64,000 bases of DNA from Lumbricus terrestris. Its lineage: Eukaryota > Annelida > Clitellata > Crassiclitellata > Lumbricidae. The notes beneath the pieces were generated by a model. It did no database searches. It had not been told where the DNA came from and worked only from the letters and a program-made list of their open reading frames with translations. Shown one piece after another: positions 1-11,110 of this stretch (the stretch's first letter is position 1; each line of letters begins with the position of its first letter). The stretch lies in contig OX457044.1 of the NCBI GenBank assembly GCA_949752735.1, forward strand, positions 14,471,815 through 14,535,814. The letters are read 5' to 3'. The position numbers were made by a program, and so were the translations under genes.

Positions 1-210
1 CCTAATTAAGTTTGTTAAATACACATTTGCAGGGTGTAAGTAATCGTCCCTCTGCAAGATATAAATTATATGTCATATGGGTACTGTCCTATTTACAGAT
101 CGTCGATTTAAATTCTGTCACATCATTCTATTAGATCAAAAATCAGACCATCTAAGATGTGCGTGAGGCAAGGAGAGTCATGACATCAATCGCATTTAAG
201 GGTCAATATA

Positions 211-1613
211 CAGGGTGGCTCAAAAAAAAACGTACCACCGGGGAAAATGCGATATCTTCGCAGCCGATTGGGGTTTTTCTGCGAAAATTTCACAATTTGA
301 AGGGGAATGAATATACAACAATCCCTGAAAGTTTCATTTGAAACTTTTCATGTTTGCAAAAGTTACAGCTGTTCAAACTTAAAATTTCGTTTTTTCAATT
401 ATCCGGAGAATCATGCTCCAATACAAGTGATTTCATTAGGATGTTTGGCAAATTACAACACACACACATTGATGATGATGTCATACGACCTCACTATGAG
501 CTGTAAAGAAGCTGTTTATGAAGCAATCTGCTGGTATTTGGTGATATTTTATAGATTAAGGTCTCAATTGGTGAACCCAAACAATGAACGTCATGGGCAA
601 AGTTTCTGCAAAAGATAAAATGGGAACTCGGACTTTGCATGAACAGAGACTGAGACATCGCGTGATCATAGCAAAATACCCAGTGAAAAGTGGAGCCTGA
701 GCACATTGAAGACTATCTGCAAACGGGTTTATGTAACGAAGATCAGATGTCGGAAGAGAGGCAGGAAGTGGTCGCTTGATCTGACGGAAAAAGCGCGATT
801 TTCACGAAATTCGCTTGGTAATCGAAAGGTCAAGTTTGCAAAGCAAATCGTGGTTTCGGCATCAGATATGCCGGCGTGTGTTGCGGCTGCAAGAAAAGAC
901 TGCAATTAATCCCATTCAGTAGGTTAGATGTCAAACTCATCATTGAACTCGCTTACCCAGACTCATTGAAGACCAGGTATGCTCTAACATCTGGTTTTAT
1001 TATGCAGCAGGACAGTGCGCCTGCTTGCTCGCACGGCAAGGTTGATTATGATGGCGCTACCTTATTGACATCAACTGAAGTAAATGCATTGGCAAAGATG
1101 ATTTACAAACTCGCCAGACCTTAACCCTCTTGTTTATCACGTCTGGGGAGCTATGCTGGAACGCTGCAAGACATTTAATCCCAAGTTGGAGAACATTGGC
1201 CAGCTGAAGCAAGTCTTGCTGCTAATGTGGGGTCAGTTGCCGCAGGACCCGACCAACAAGGCCATACTGAGCTTCACAAAAAGAATTTGAGCTTGTGTTA
1301 AGGCAGGGAGTGGACACTCTCATTATACCTTACAATAAACTGCAAAACGGAATGCTGAGGTCGTAGTGAAAAGTGATATCATTTGACTTGGAAATCTACA
1401 AGTGACGTCAATTTTCCGCGGATAATTGAAAAAACGAAATTTTAAGTTTGAACAGCTGTAACTTTTGCAAACATGAAAAGTTTCAAATGAAACTTTCAGG
1501 TATTGTTGGAAATTCATTCCCCTACAAATTGGAAAATTTTCGCAGAAAAAGTTCGATCGGCTGCGAAGATATCGCATTTTCCCCGGTGGTACGTTTTTTT
1601 TTGAGCCACCCTG
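211..1613 (+). mobile_element. Decayed Tc1/mariner-like transposon with ~200-bp terminal inverted repeats
   Basis: Both ends read CAGGGTGGCTC followed by an A-run (on the right end as reverse complement), and the match continues for about 200 bp (211-409 against 1416-1613). A TA dinucleotide flanks each end (209-210 and 1614-1615), the usual Tc1/mariner target duplication. The interior holds a broken transposase (620-1320). Long TIRs are seen in some mariner-like subfamilies. The element cannot encode a working transposase. Boundaries are seen directly; the superfamily call rests on the TA duplication plus transposase remnants. Confidence 0.9.
620..1320 (+). pseudogene. Tc1/mariner transposase remnant
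   Basis: A possible start at 620 opens a reading with MGTRTLHEQRLRHRVIIAKY, but stops and frameshifts follow at once. The C-terminal part is the most recognisable: about 1115-1300 reads PDLNPLVYHVWGAML, then KAILSFTKR and a stop, then ACVKAGSG. In IS630/Tc1/mariner enzymes the PDLNP motif lies just before the third catalytic acidic residue, and the final motif is a common mariner C-terminus. A residual QQDSAPA-like stretch near 1003-1022 marks the second catalytic aspartate region. The gene is dead. I would expect about 340 residues in an intact relative. Confidence 0.75.
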
Positions 1614-1615
1614 TA

Positions 1616-4272
1616 CACGACGCCTTTATATAAGAGGTCTGTATAATATTCGATCTTTTTTACAAATGATCTGATGGTATTTGAGATGGACTTCATGAAC
1701 CATAGCAGAGAACATCATTGGTCAGTACGTGATTGACCGCCTGCGAATATAGGTCTACAGCAGTGTTGCAACAGGGTTTTAATGTCTGATGTGTCGAGTC
1801 TGTCGACCTATTATCTCAGAGGTCTATGGGTAGGAACTAATTAAGGACACTAGATTAGACCTACAACAAAGACATGCTGCATTTTCATTTTGAATGCATA
1901 ATAAAAAATAGCATCAAAGTCAAGTGGTAAAATACAACCAGAATTCCTAATTAGGCTACTTAGTGTGGCGTATTTAATATATATTTATGTGATATTATGA
2001 TTTCTTATCTCTCGCTCATGAGCTTTCTTCCATCTGAATGAAGAGGTTCTCAGCTCCTGTAGTTGCACGTCCTGACTTCGTTCAGAACACAGGGAAAGGG
2101 TCGGATGGAATGAAGGGAAACAGTCACAAAGTTTCATTCTTATGTTGGTCAATGCAGATAATGCAGATTTGTCATTGCCATGTTGTAACGTATATCGTCA
2201 ATCTTTCCTCGATGCCGTCCGTCGCGTTTCACCACCGTGTCGATGTCGCGCTGAAAACAATGTTTTCTTCCAGCCGCACTTTCTTGTGTGATATCCTGTA
2301 CACGGTGTCACTGTTGTAACTTGGTCCAAATTCAATCGCAATTAAATCCCAAAATGTCACCACGCTCAATCACTAGCAAAGTCCGATTGCTCTCGCAGTG
2401 TTCAGCTTTCACTCACGTAAAGTTCGATTTATAATCTGCCTGAGAAACAAACTGCGTTTCCCAGAACCTACGATTATCTGCAGGAGATTAAGTTGACAGC
2501 GTGTCTATTCTGTCTAACTTTCCCCACTCATCGGATCGTGGGTACCACCGATTTTTCAGCTTTATCGATCGCCATTCGCAAATGAACGTCTCTTCTAATC
2601 GGTCATATTGGCCCGAGTCAGCGTCTTCTTCACCAAATCGATTGATCGCCTGCTTTCCGTGTTATCTCTCGTCTGCTCCATTGCGTGCTGATTCATTGCC
2701 TTACGTTGTGTGTTGAATAAATTTTATAGCTCATGTATATATGTTGTTTCCTCAATTTTTATTGCTAAGCCACATCTAGTTATTAATTAATTAACAACAG
2801 TTAATTGACTAGCTTAACTTCTACCTAGGATTAAATATTAAACAGTTCATTAGTTTATTTGTTAAATTCTAAGCATTATAAATGCAACAAGCAGCTATAA
2901 GTCAGAGCTGCACAGAAGTCTAGTAAGACTTTAGACAACTATTAGATAAATCATTTGACTGAATATCTACAATTGTAGAAGATTATGTTGTTTCAGCTGG
3001 TCACGATCATGCTCCGTTAAATTCAAAAAAAATAACGGTCCTGCTGCTATTATGACCTCATCTCAGTCCAAACCATGAAATGTCAAACATGCTTTCAGTT
3101 TCACACTAAATTATGATGTCCAGTGACAGGTGAAATCTCTCAACAGCATAGGTGACAGAGACTTGGACGAGCATTTTTATTTTCTTCCAGTGTCGTATGA
3201 TACCATGGTTCTTTGATGACGAGTCATGGGGTCAAAGAAACATCTGAAAACACAAGTCAAAGTTCAATTAACATTATTAATTAAAACCAGAAACTTAATT
3301 ATATAAACATTTCTGATACTTATTATGTAACAACATAATATAACTTTTACTGGCAGTGTGCATTGGCCCAGAGATTAGCTGAATGGTTTGAATCCATAGC
3401 AGTACAGAAATTCATTTCAACATTGAGCCCAAAATACCAACTCAGCCACACACGTGCACTGTTGTGCAATGTCTGTGGAAAGACCACATGATGAAAGGAC
3501 TGTCCACCTACTCTCATATGCCAAGGTTAAGAAAAACGAGTTTGCTAACACACCATGCATGTCTAAGTTGCATCAGGAATTTCTCTTCTTCTCATAGTAA
3601 CTCATGGTTCCAAACTTCTGGACCAGTGGCCCTAGTATTTGAGAAGTAGGCCTAACATAATTTAGTATTTAAAATTTAAGCAAACATTGTCGGAATGCTC
3701 TTGCGGATCTCACCATATGCTTTGCGAACCCCTCTTGGTCCATGACTAGCTTGGAGACCTAATCATTCACATGAGATACGTAATAGCAACAGCAATCAAT
3801 TGTGTCACACAAGATCGCGACAAGCATCAGGCACGTCAGTAGTAATAATTCTCAGAATCCAAAGACGTATAGACAAGTTTCAAACAGAATGGTCATAGCC
3901 TAATTGGATCATGTCAAGTACGAACTTGCAAGCAATGTTAAGAAATTTAATGTCACCTTCAATTAATTAACTGTCATGTCAATGTTGATGCCAACTGACA
4001 GCAAGACAGACGAATCTGGTGTCAGTTAAAGTTGAAGTTCCTAAATAAATAAAAAAAATGTCAAAGCTGAGAAAAGAATCAAAAACGAAGAAGAATTGAA
4101 GATTGAGAGGACACCTGTTTTTAAAAACGACAAAGTAAGAAAAATTCACATCACTATCTTTCAGGTGCACGAGATAGCAATATCACCTGTCACCACAAAC
4201 ACACGATTAATAAGATGAGATTATTGGAAGGATAAACAATGATAGCAGGGACAGAGTCTATTCAATAGGCAG
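1616..4272. other. No gene recognised; AT-rich unassigned sequence
   Basis: Only short chance-length reading frames occur. A 71-codon frame at 2501-2716 ends immediately before an AATAAA-like sequence, and the stretch 2040-2720 is richer in GC and CpG than its surroundings, so it could be an old exon or LTR. I see no domain, splice-site pair or terminal repeat that supports a call. From 2720 to 4270 the sequence is AT-rich with no recognisable feature. Confidence 0.5.
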
Positions 4273-5285
4273 ATGCAGCACCGTCATATTGACTGTCCAG
4301 CTGATCATGACATGCAGGCCCAAGATCTTCTGGCGATGATGAAGGCTGATGTGATCACCTTAGCCAATGAACGAGTTGAATTTCTACGTGACGATTATCA
4401 CGAGTTTGTTGAGCTATCACTTGTTTACTTGTCTGCTTCTACAAGTGAAGTGACCTTTAGATGACCTGGTGCTCTACATAACGCAAGGTGGATGACTAAG
4501 TTGATCTATAGCCTTAAAATTGCTCTGTGTGAGTCACAAATCGCAGAGCTGCTGCCAGGCACTATAACCAACAGCTCTTAAAGGCCCAAAATGCATGCAT
4601 TTGCAACCTTCGTCACTCATGTGTATGTCGCATAGTGGCCTACATGCAACAAACCGATAGACGCACCTTGGAATGATTTACAACTGTACAAGCAATTACT
4701 GGAGTATCAGGCTGTTGACAATGTAATTTCCAAATCAGCAATTTGGGCTCTAAATCGACATCTTTGGTATCTCACTGCTGAAATGTTTCCTCTTGCTCTA
4801 TTCAGTCAGCGCGTTCTTTTTTGGAACGAGAAGCTCTAGCAGGTGCTTTAATCAAGCTCAAACCAGTTACCGATCTGCAAACCCCACTCAATCGATTTGG
4901 CAATGGTTGGGGCAAACCACGATTTCCATCATCTATTAATTTTTCAACACGACTGTGTGACCTAGTCGAAGTGGATTCGTGGTTCACAATGTGCCGTCTT
5001 CAGTTTGATACGAGCTTCTTACACCTTCCGGTCAATGAGTGGAGCACGTCAGCTGCTTATGTTTCAAATGCTAAACATGTCGAGGCAGTGAATGATGGGG
5101 CGGAACGAGGCGTCAAATTAGCTTCAGATTTTGTTGAAGCCGCTCGATCGGATGAACATTTCCAAAATGTTCTCCAAGTAGTTGAGAAAGATCGTAGAGA
5201 CACCCTGAATCTGCGACGTAAAGAACTAAATTGCAAACATCAATATACTACTGCATTTCTGCCTCAGTTAATCACCAATGAGTGA
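4273..5285 (+). pseudogene. Remnant of an unassigned transposon-associated protein
   Basis: Two in-frame blocks are joined by a broken middle. The first (4273-4464) ends with a region reading LRDDYHEFVELSLVYL. The middle, read in shifted frames to 4820, contains GALHNARWMTKLIYSLKI and later HLWYLTAEMFPLALF. The last block (4821-5285, about 150 residues) contains WGKPRFPS, NDGAERGVKLASDF and NVLQVVEKDRRD, and ends at a stop. I associate these motifs with a multi-copy protein family of arthropod and cnidarian genomes that carries an RNase-H-like region and behaves as a transposon gene, but I cannot name the superfamily. At least two frame breaks make it non-functional. No terminal repeats were found. 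The family link is from memory and tentative. Confidence 0.5.
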
Positions 5286-5524
5286 AATACTGGAACACTA
5301 ACACTAGCTATTGGCTACAAATATCGATATTTTAATTTTACTGTTCTACTTTTCATATTATACATGACATATGACACAAAATTGTAATATGCTTGTAATT
5401 TGACATTCCAGTTGCTTGGAAATATAAAGTTTTTTGCCATATTAATTTTAAAAAGTAATTTAAGAACTCGGAACAACATTGAATTTGATGTTGAACATTA
5501 GGGTGGAGTGAAAAAATTCATGTC

Positions 5525-7600
5525 TTAACCCTTTGACTCCCAAGCGCGGGCTCACCCGTGGTTTCAGATAGCATAATTTGTGTTCCGACCGCGTGTATAA
5601 CCGCCACGCATCGCCATTGCTAAAGTTATTAGATATGTGTTAGGTACTTACTGGCACATTCTGGATCTTAGTTCTACTGAAAATTTTCGTTCATTCGGAC
5701 TTTGTTTATGCCGGGAGACAACAGTAAAAGTTGGTCTAAAGTTTTAGTTGTATCGTATGCAAAAGTTTACACGTAGCGAAAAAAGTGGAATTGCTTAGGT
5801 ATGGACACGCGTAAGTTTTATGGACAGCGGAGCTCGTTGTATACACGCCACTTACGTTTCATAGTATCGCGTGACATACCGTTGTATACATGCCACATAC
5901 GTTTCATAGTATCGCGTGACATACCGGAGGATGGCAACAGAAGCGATATCGGAGGTGATGATGAAACTGAAAGTTCTGGTGATGACAGAGTACAATGCGA
6001 TGATGAATGGAGTAAAGAATCGAGTGGGTCCAGCGCAGAAAGCAGTGACATAGAAGGTGCTGATAGTGACAACGATACCAGTAACTTAGTGCACAAGAAT
6101 GGGGTACTACATTCCGCTCAACAAGTCTACCAAAGCAGTTCACAGCAGACAAAGGACCCCTAGTTGTGCTTCCACTAGACTCTACAGCTGCACAGTACTT
6201 TGACCAGCTCTTTCCTGCTAGCCTCTGGAGAATATTGGTTACAGAGACAAACAGATATGCAGAGCAGAAAGGCAAGTCTAATGATGAAACAAGTGATGCT
6301 GAAATGAAAGCATTCCTTGGCATGTGTTTAGCCATGAGCATTCACAAACTACCATGGATCAGTGACTACTGGATCAGCAACTGGGATTTAGGAGTTCCAC
6401 AGTTTGCACAGGTATTCACAAAGAACAGATTCTGGTTTCTATGGTCACATCTTCATCTTGTAAACAATAGTGACTGTCTTCCAAGAGATGACCCAAATCA
6501 TGACAAGCTATTCAAGATCCGCCCATTTATTCAGAAACTCAACGATACATTTGCTGAGAGCTACACACCACATCAGAACATTTCTGTAGATGAAAGCATG
6601 GTTATCAAAAGGGGTTTCAAAATTTGGTGTGCATCATGCACTTGCCGTGGATATTTGGTGAAGTTTCATGTCTACACTGGTAAAGAGCTTGGACAAGAAC
6701 GTGGTTTGGCTCATCGTGTTGTTTTTTGATCTGGTCGTTCCCCGATTTTGCAATCAAAACTATGTCATTCACATGGACAATTTCTTCACCTCACTTCCAC
6801 TGTTCCAGGAGATGGAGGAGAATGGAATCATGGCATGTGGAACATATCGCACCAATCGCGCAGGCTTCCCTCGTGACCTTACAGACAAAACAAACCCAAA
6901 ACCCTTGCGCAGAGGCAACTCACTTTTGCGTTTCAAAAGTAATACCACTGCAACAGTATGGATGGACAAGAAGCCAGTGTATGTGGTTAGCAATGCACAT
7001 GTACCAACTGTGACCAGTGTCAGTCGAAGGAATCCGAATGGCAGTATTGTACAAGACAGCTGTCATAACATTGTAACAGAATACAACAGGAACATGGGAG
7101 GCGTCGATCTGCTCGATCAGCTCAAAAGCTATTACAGCTACAATCGCAAATCAAAAAGATGGCGGTTTCGATTATTTTTTCACATGCTCGACCTCTGTGT
7201 TATCAATTCATACATACTGTACCAACACTGCTATCGGATAAATGTTCACCCGCCAATGGTGTATCGACCTAATCTTGACCCAACTACAGTTTCGCATTGA
7301 GTTGATCGACCAGTTGGCATTTTACATGTCGTAAGCAGACTGGGCCTCCAACAATTCCTATTGTATCATTGATTCCAAGTGGACACAAAGTTGCTGATAT
7401 GCGCCCTCATGGAGTTTGTCCAAGTCGCTGTGAAATGTGTTCCACTGGACCATACAAGAAGTCAAACAAACGCAAAGAAACGATGTACGGGTGTCCAAAT
7501 TAGGAAAAACATTTGCGAGATATGGTTGATGAAGTTATTCAGCGAAACGGATATTTCGGTCACGCAGAAAACAAACTACTCGCAATGTTAGCAGATGAGA
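5525..7600 (+). mobile_element. piggyBac element, 3' end missing, nested in the 5499-8234 element
   Basis: A TTAA tetranucleotide (5525-5528) precedes CCCTTTGACTCCCAAG, a typical piggyBac left terminus, and the transposase follows on the same strand. I find no matching AAAGGGTTAA right end before 8234, so the 3' terminus was lost or replaced. The left end lies only about 26 bp inside the outer element's TIR, which implies insertion near that terminus. The coordinate 7600 marks the end of the last piggyBac-like protein segment, not a true element end. Confidence 0.75.
5801..7300 (+). pseudogene. piggyBac transposase, broken by frameshifts
   Basis: piggyBac transposases are DDD enzymes that excise precisely at TTAA. 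Three blocks line up in order: an acidic N-terminus (5801-6163), a core (6166-6729) and the rest (6668-7300). Frameshifts lie near 6150 and 6700. The core opens with YFDQLFPASLW and the catalytic motif SVDESM. The third block shows HMDNFFTS, CGTYRTNRAGFP and MGGVDLLDQL, the regions of the other two catalytic aspartates, so all three are still visible. The N-terminus contains a 45-bp tandem duplication (5837-5926) giving two copies of a 15-residue block. A cysteine-rich tail (about 7405-7500, RCEMCSTGPYKKSNKRKE) follows in another frame and resembles the piggyBac C-terminal zinc domain. Confidence 0.9.
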
Positions 7601-7990
7601 AGTCAAATTCGACAACCGGCCTACAGGAGGATTCTCGCAGCAAGACACGAAAATGCCTCATCAACGCGCATCTGAGAGTTTAGGGTTCCACGAATCAACT
7701 TTAACGCTAGTGACTATACGGAACTTGTCGACTGCCAAGAAATTGACAGATACGAGCCACCTCTTTTCAAACGCCGTTCAAACGCCCAGATAGAAGAGTG
7801 GGCAAAGTCGAATGTTGCAGAACAAGTTTCAGAAATTGCTCAGTTCCCTTGTCATACACAAGGAACAGAACGATGTATTCGACTGGTGACAGAAGCGGCC
7901 GCATCAGTATGTGGTACCTTGGCAAGAGATGGATTTATTCGTTCAAGAATTGCATCACGGAAATTGATGAAAACATTTAACACCAAGTCT
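7516..7990 (+). pseudogene. C-terminal fragment of a second transposon-associated protein
   Basis: After the piggyBac cysteine-rich tail, one reading gives MVDEVIQRNGYFGHAENKLL. After frame changes the next parts read INFNASDYTELVDCQEI, then FPCHTQGTERCIRLVTEA, then GTLARDGFIRSRI, and stop at about 7978. I recognise the FPCHTQ-x-ERC and RDGFI motifs from a protein family that recurs in cnidarian and arthropod transposon-rich genomes; I cannot assign it to a superfamily. It may be the 3' part of the outer 8-bp-TSD element's own gene. At least three frame breaks are needed. Confidence 0.45.
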
Positions 7991-8379
7991 GAGTTTCGAT
8001 TCAATAAACTGCTTCATAGAAGAGTAACAAAGTGCATTTAGCAATATTACGCTTTTGTAATTTCCAAGCCTGAAACGCGTAGAACTTGAATTGTGCTGGG
8101 GCAGCATAAAAAATAATTTTACATTTATAATATTTCAACATGTTATAATTAACACTGAAATACAACTTTTCGACACCAGGGTGAAAAGAACTGTAATTTT
8201 TGGAAATGTGCCTAATACGTTCACTCCACCCTATTGAACATTGTTTTAGTTATAGAATCAATGGAGTCAAAAGATTAAAATATGCAAATAAAAAATTCTG
8301 TGGTTTTGTACTTGAAATTGCTTATATTAGGTCGATCAGGTAAATGTTCGGGTAGGGGGGGCCTCTAAATGAATTCAGA

Positions 8380-8680
8380 TTTCAAAAATCTTTTCACCCA
8401 ATTGAATGGTGGTCATAATGGAACAAACTTCCAACCCAGACAGGTCTTTTTATATACTTCAAAATTTTGCAATGCATTTGTGATGCACCCTAATGTTCAC
8501 ATGCAAGCCTTGAGGTCAGAGCCGTTGTCGACTACTTTACAAGTCATGGGTCCACTGAAAACTTATGTGCACTGGACATGTCAAAAGCTTTTGACAAAGT
8601 GAATCACTTTACTCTGTTCAATAAGCTAATGGACAGACAAGTTCCACGGGAAATTTTGACCACACTTATATATCCTGAGT
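8380..8680 (+). pseudogene. Non-LTR retrotransposon reverse transcriptase fragment
   Basis: Read from 8521, the sequence gives VVDYFTSHGSTENLCALDMS and continues KAFDKVNHFTLFNKLMDR. This is the first palm block of a LINE reverse transcriptase, with the catalytic aspartate in ALDMSKAFD. A frameshift separates it from upstream residues such as GCTHAI-like remnants at 8460-8520. Nothing of the later YADD block follows, so it is a short isolated relic. The clade cannot be decided from so little sequence. Confidence 0.75.
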
Positions 8681-8956
8681 GCAGCATTTCGTCGGCCGAG
8701 AATCAGGTTGTTCTAACTCCACTTTTTATGTTTTGGGACATTTTGATACCGTTGAATTTGGCGCCGCTTGCTCTATCCACACATGAAGTTAGAACAGTCA
8801 TAGACATTTCGGAAGTACCAAAAACACCCAGAATTATAGTGTTCTATTTCCATTTTGACAGTATGTTTACGGACTAGCTTGTTCTATGTCCACGTGAAAC
8901 GCGGCCGACCCTATTTTTAGCCAGGCATTGAGCGCTATGTTGTTCTATCTCAAATA

Positions 8957-10124
8957 ATGTCAAACATGGCGGACTACTCAGTGAGAAGAGGATCGAGAAA
9001 TCGCCGAAAGCTACGAAGAGATGACGAATTTACTTATGAATTTACAACGAAAAGATCGAGGTAAGAACATTTAATTGGGTTTATGATGTAAAAGCTACCT
9101 TTCACGTGTTGATAGAGCATACTATAGTGATTTCCATTGTGTGCATCGGTTTATTGTATTCGCAATGGTATGGAGATAGAACAATCTAGTGGAGACAAAT
9201 GTTTGGGTTAAAGCTGCGAGGTTGATTCAGACTGCACAATCATAGATCAACAAGACATTATTAAAGTAGCAGAACATTCAGACTAATTTTAGTTCTATCT
9301 CTTATAATTAAATTTGTATTGAGAAATAACACATTTCATTATTATTATTTTTTATTCAGACATATTCACAAGCCAAAAAAGTTGGAGTCATGAACATACA
9401 ATTAATTATTAAGTGCCTGTACCTCAAAGGTATTATTATAGTAATATTTATTATCAGAAAGAGGAAGCATATTATATAAGACAAACATAAAATTTAGAAA
9501 AAGTCACTGTTAGTTTCTCACTAACAGTACTGCTGCGGTAGAGTGCCCCGAAAGGCCACAGAGTAGCAGTGTTATAGTAGCTTTGGATTGGGATAGATAG
9601 ATGTTGCAGGAAGAAACAGGTTGCTCTGTTGGCGCTGTTTACTAAAATCATGGTAAAATAATCATTGACTACTGGAATGTTTGCTTGCTCATTATGATTG
9701 TGTTAGACATTACAAGCATGACACGGACCACATGCCGATGGCGACCGAGGTCTCTACTGCGACAGAAGCAGACAAAACAACGGCTGTGGAAGTCCCTGCT
9801 CTCCTTGAAACTGACAGCATGCCGATGGCGACCGAGGTCTCTACTGCGACAGAAGCAGACAAAACAACGGCTGTGGAAGTCCCTGCTCTCCTTGAAACTG
9901 ACAGCATGCCGATGGCGACCGAGTTCTCTACTGCGACAGAAGCAGACAAAACAACGGCTGTGGAAGTCCCTGCTCTCCTTGAAACTGACAGCATGCCGAT
10001 GGCGACCGAGGTCTCTACTGCGACAGAAGCAGAACAACCTGATTCTCGGCCGACGATTTGTGAAATGGGACAACATATTATCAGAGATGATAAGCCTGAC
10101 AGTCTTTGGTTTAGACGCTATTAG
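8957..10124 (+). CDS. Possible two-exon gene with a coding minisatellite; function unknown
   Basis: The first exon (8957-9060) starts with ATG; a second in-frame ATG at 8966 sits in the sequence ACATGGCGG. It encodes a basic segment, MADYSVRRGSRNRRKLRRDD and onward, and ends at a GTAAGA donor. The second exon would begin at 9707 after a TGTTAG acceptor. The split codon AG|A keeps the frame open into four near-identical 29-residue repeats and then a tail to a stop at 10122-10124. The product would be about 172 residues, acidic and Thr/Glu-rich in the repeats, with no known domain. Phase agreement across the 646-bp intron is the main support. The acceptor is weak, and further splicing to sequence after 10206 is possible. 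I do not recognise the protein. Confidence 0.4.
9732..10036 (+). repeat. Minisatellite, period 87 bp, about 3.5 copies
   Basis: The word ATGCCGATGGCGACCGAG recurs at 9732, 9819 and 9993, with one G-to-T change in the copy at 9906; the spacing is exactly 87 bp. The copies are almost identical over the whole unit. The period is a multiple of three, so the reading frame is kept (MPMATEVSTATEADKTTAVE and onward). The last unit diverges after ACAGAAGCAGA. The near identity suggests recent or ongoing homogenisation. Confidence 0.95.
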
Positions 10125-10206
10125 CTTATTTACTTTCCTTGGAAATTAATTAAAGTAAAGTTAAGTGAAGTAAATAATTCTTTTGATTAAATCTTGAATA
10201 TTGCAG

Positions 10207-10626
10207 CGGCGACAGATGCGGTGGAAGAATCGGTGAAAGCGGCGAATCCTTACAGCACTAACAAATATCGTGGATATTCTTATGGAAGACACTCCAGAGC
10301 CACCATCTGAGCCAAAGTTAAATTCGGAAGCTCAGACAGCCAGAGATTCTGTCTCCGAGGGATCGAACGAGTCCACAGCGTATGTCGTGGAAAATACAGA
10401 AATTGAGATATCCGCAACACTCGAGCCAAATCCAAATGCGCACACGGGTCTTGTTGTATTTACGCGCGTGGATCCCAAATTGATGCCAATGTACAAGGAC
10501 GACATCCTCAGAGTGTACATCGACAAGGCCTCCACCTCGGTGACAAACGAAGTTCGTGCAACAGCCGCAACGGGCAGTTCTGGAGTGGACGAGTCCAGTC
10601 CAAACAACGAAGCCAACAAAGGCTGA
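10207..10626 (+). CDS. Possible 3' exon or small hypothetical gene
   Basis: A TTGCAG acceptor-like site ends at 10206. One frame then reads ATDAVEESVKAANPYSTNKY and stops near 10317. An overlapping frame, open from about 10237 with an ATG at 10282, reads MEDTPEPPSEPKLNSEAQ and continues to a stop at 10626. Its composition is protein-like (acidic, Ser/Thr-rich, with a segment VVFTRVDPKLMPMYKDDILR). The two frames could be one exon broken by a single-base indel, or the second could stand alone. It sits 80 bp after the minisatellite gene and may belong to it. No domain is recognised. Confidence 0.3.
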
Positions 10627-10852
10627 AACAAGCCAAACTCACATGACATTGCTTCTGTGCCATCGAGGCGTCGCCACTTCTGAACTCTGTAAGAAAGGCC
10701 AATATAAAAAGTGTAGTTGTTATCATTTTGTTGTTCTCCCAGCATGTAAGAAAGTTTTTTAATTGTGGCATGTTCCGATTATTCTTGTCTCTGAATGTAC
10801 CGGTACATGTTTATGTGTTACATTGCTTGTAAGTCAGAATGCATTTTACTGT

Positions 10853-10869
10853 GAGGATCTATCATCCTC
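10853..10869 (+). repeat. 5'-terminal hairpin of LTR copy 1
   Basis: Immediately after TGT, the sequence GAGGAT-CTATC-ATCCTC can fold as a 6-bp stem with a 5-base loop. The equivalent position in four other copies also forms a stem with different bases. It is seen directly; its function is unknown. Confidence 0.6.
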
Positions 10870-11104
10870 ATTGTTTAACCACTACGGCATTTTCTTGTTA
10901 AGTTATGTATCACTGTGTGTATGTGTATGGATGACTGTGGTAGTTGTGAATGTGTAGGACTGTAGGGGTGTTGTTGTGGAGTAACATAAGCTGGGGAAAG
11001 GGTGCGGGTATAGCAAGAAGATTGCAAGTCATAATGACTGAGCATCTCCTCTACCGACGCTGTCTGAAGGAACTGCCGGTAATAGTGACTTTGCAGTTAT
11101 CGCC

Positions 11105-11110
11105 TATAAA
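11105..11110 (+). promoter_or_regulatory. TATA box in LTR copy 1
   Basis: CCTATAAAAAGCCC occurs 255 bp from the left end. The same block (TATAAA at 15215-15220) is at the identical distance in copy 2. It would place transcription start (the R region) about 25-30 bp downstream, leaving roughly 600 bp of leader before the ORF. Confidence 0.7.

Larger units (their letters stand above)
5499..8234. mobile_element. DNA transposon with perfect 14-bp TIRs and 8-bp TSD (hAT-like ends)
   Basis: The left end TAGGGTGGAGTGAA (5499-5512) is repeated in perfect inverted form at 8221-8234. The 8-bp word TTGAACAT directly flanks both ends (5491-5498 and 8235-8242). An 8-bp TSD with a Y-A-R-N-G start fits hAT; P elements also make 8-bp duplications. 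Inside are a piggyBac left end and transposase (5525-7300), a cysteine-rich fragment, and a fragment of another transposon protein (7516-7990). The outer transposase is not recognised, so it is either non-autonomous or replaced by the nested material. Confidence 0.85.

Noticed and set aside
2038..2716. Host exon or LTR in the GC-richer block
   Set aside because: No paired splice sites, homology or terminal repeats could be found; left as unassigned sequence.
9732..10036. CRISPR-like array
   Set aside because: The repeats are directly adjacent without spacers and the DNA is eukaryotic; it is a minisatellite.
9669..10149. Overlapping long frames on both strands across the minisatellite
   Set aside because: An 87-bp repeat keeps all frames open, so length alone says nothing. 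Only one plus-strand frame fits the upstream exon's phase.
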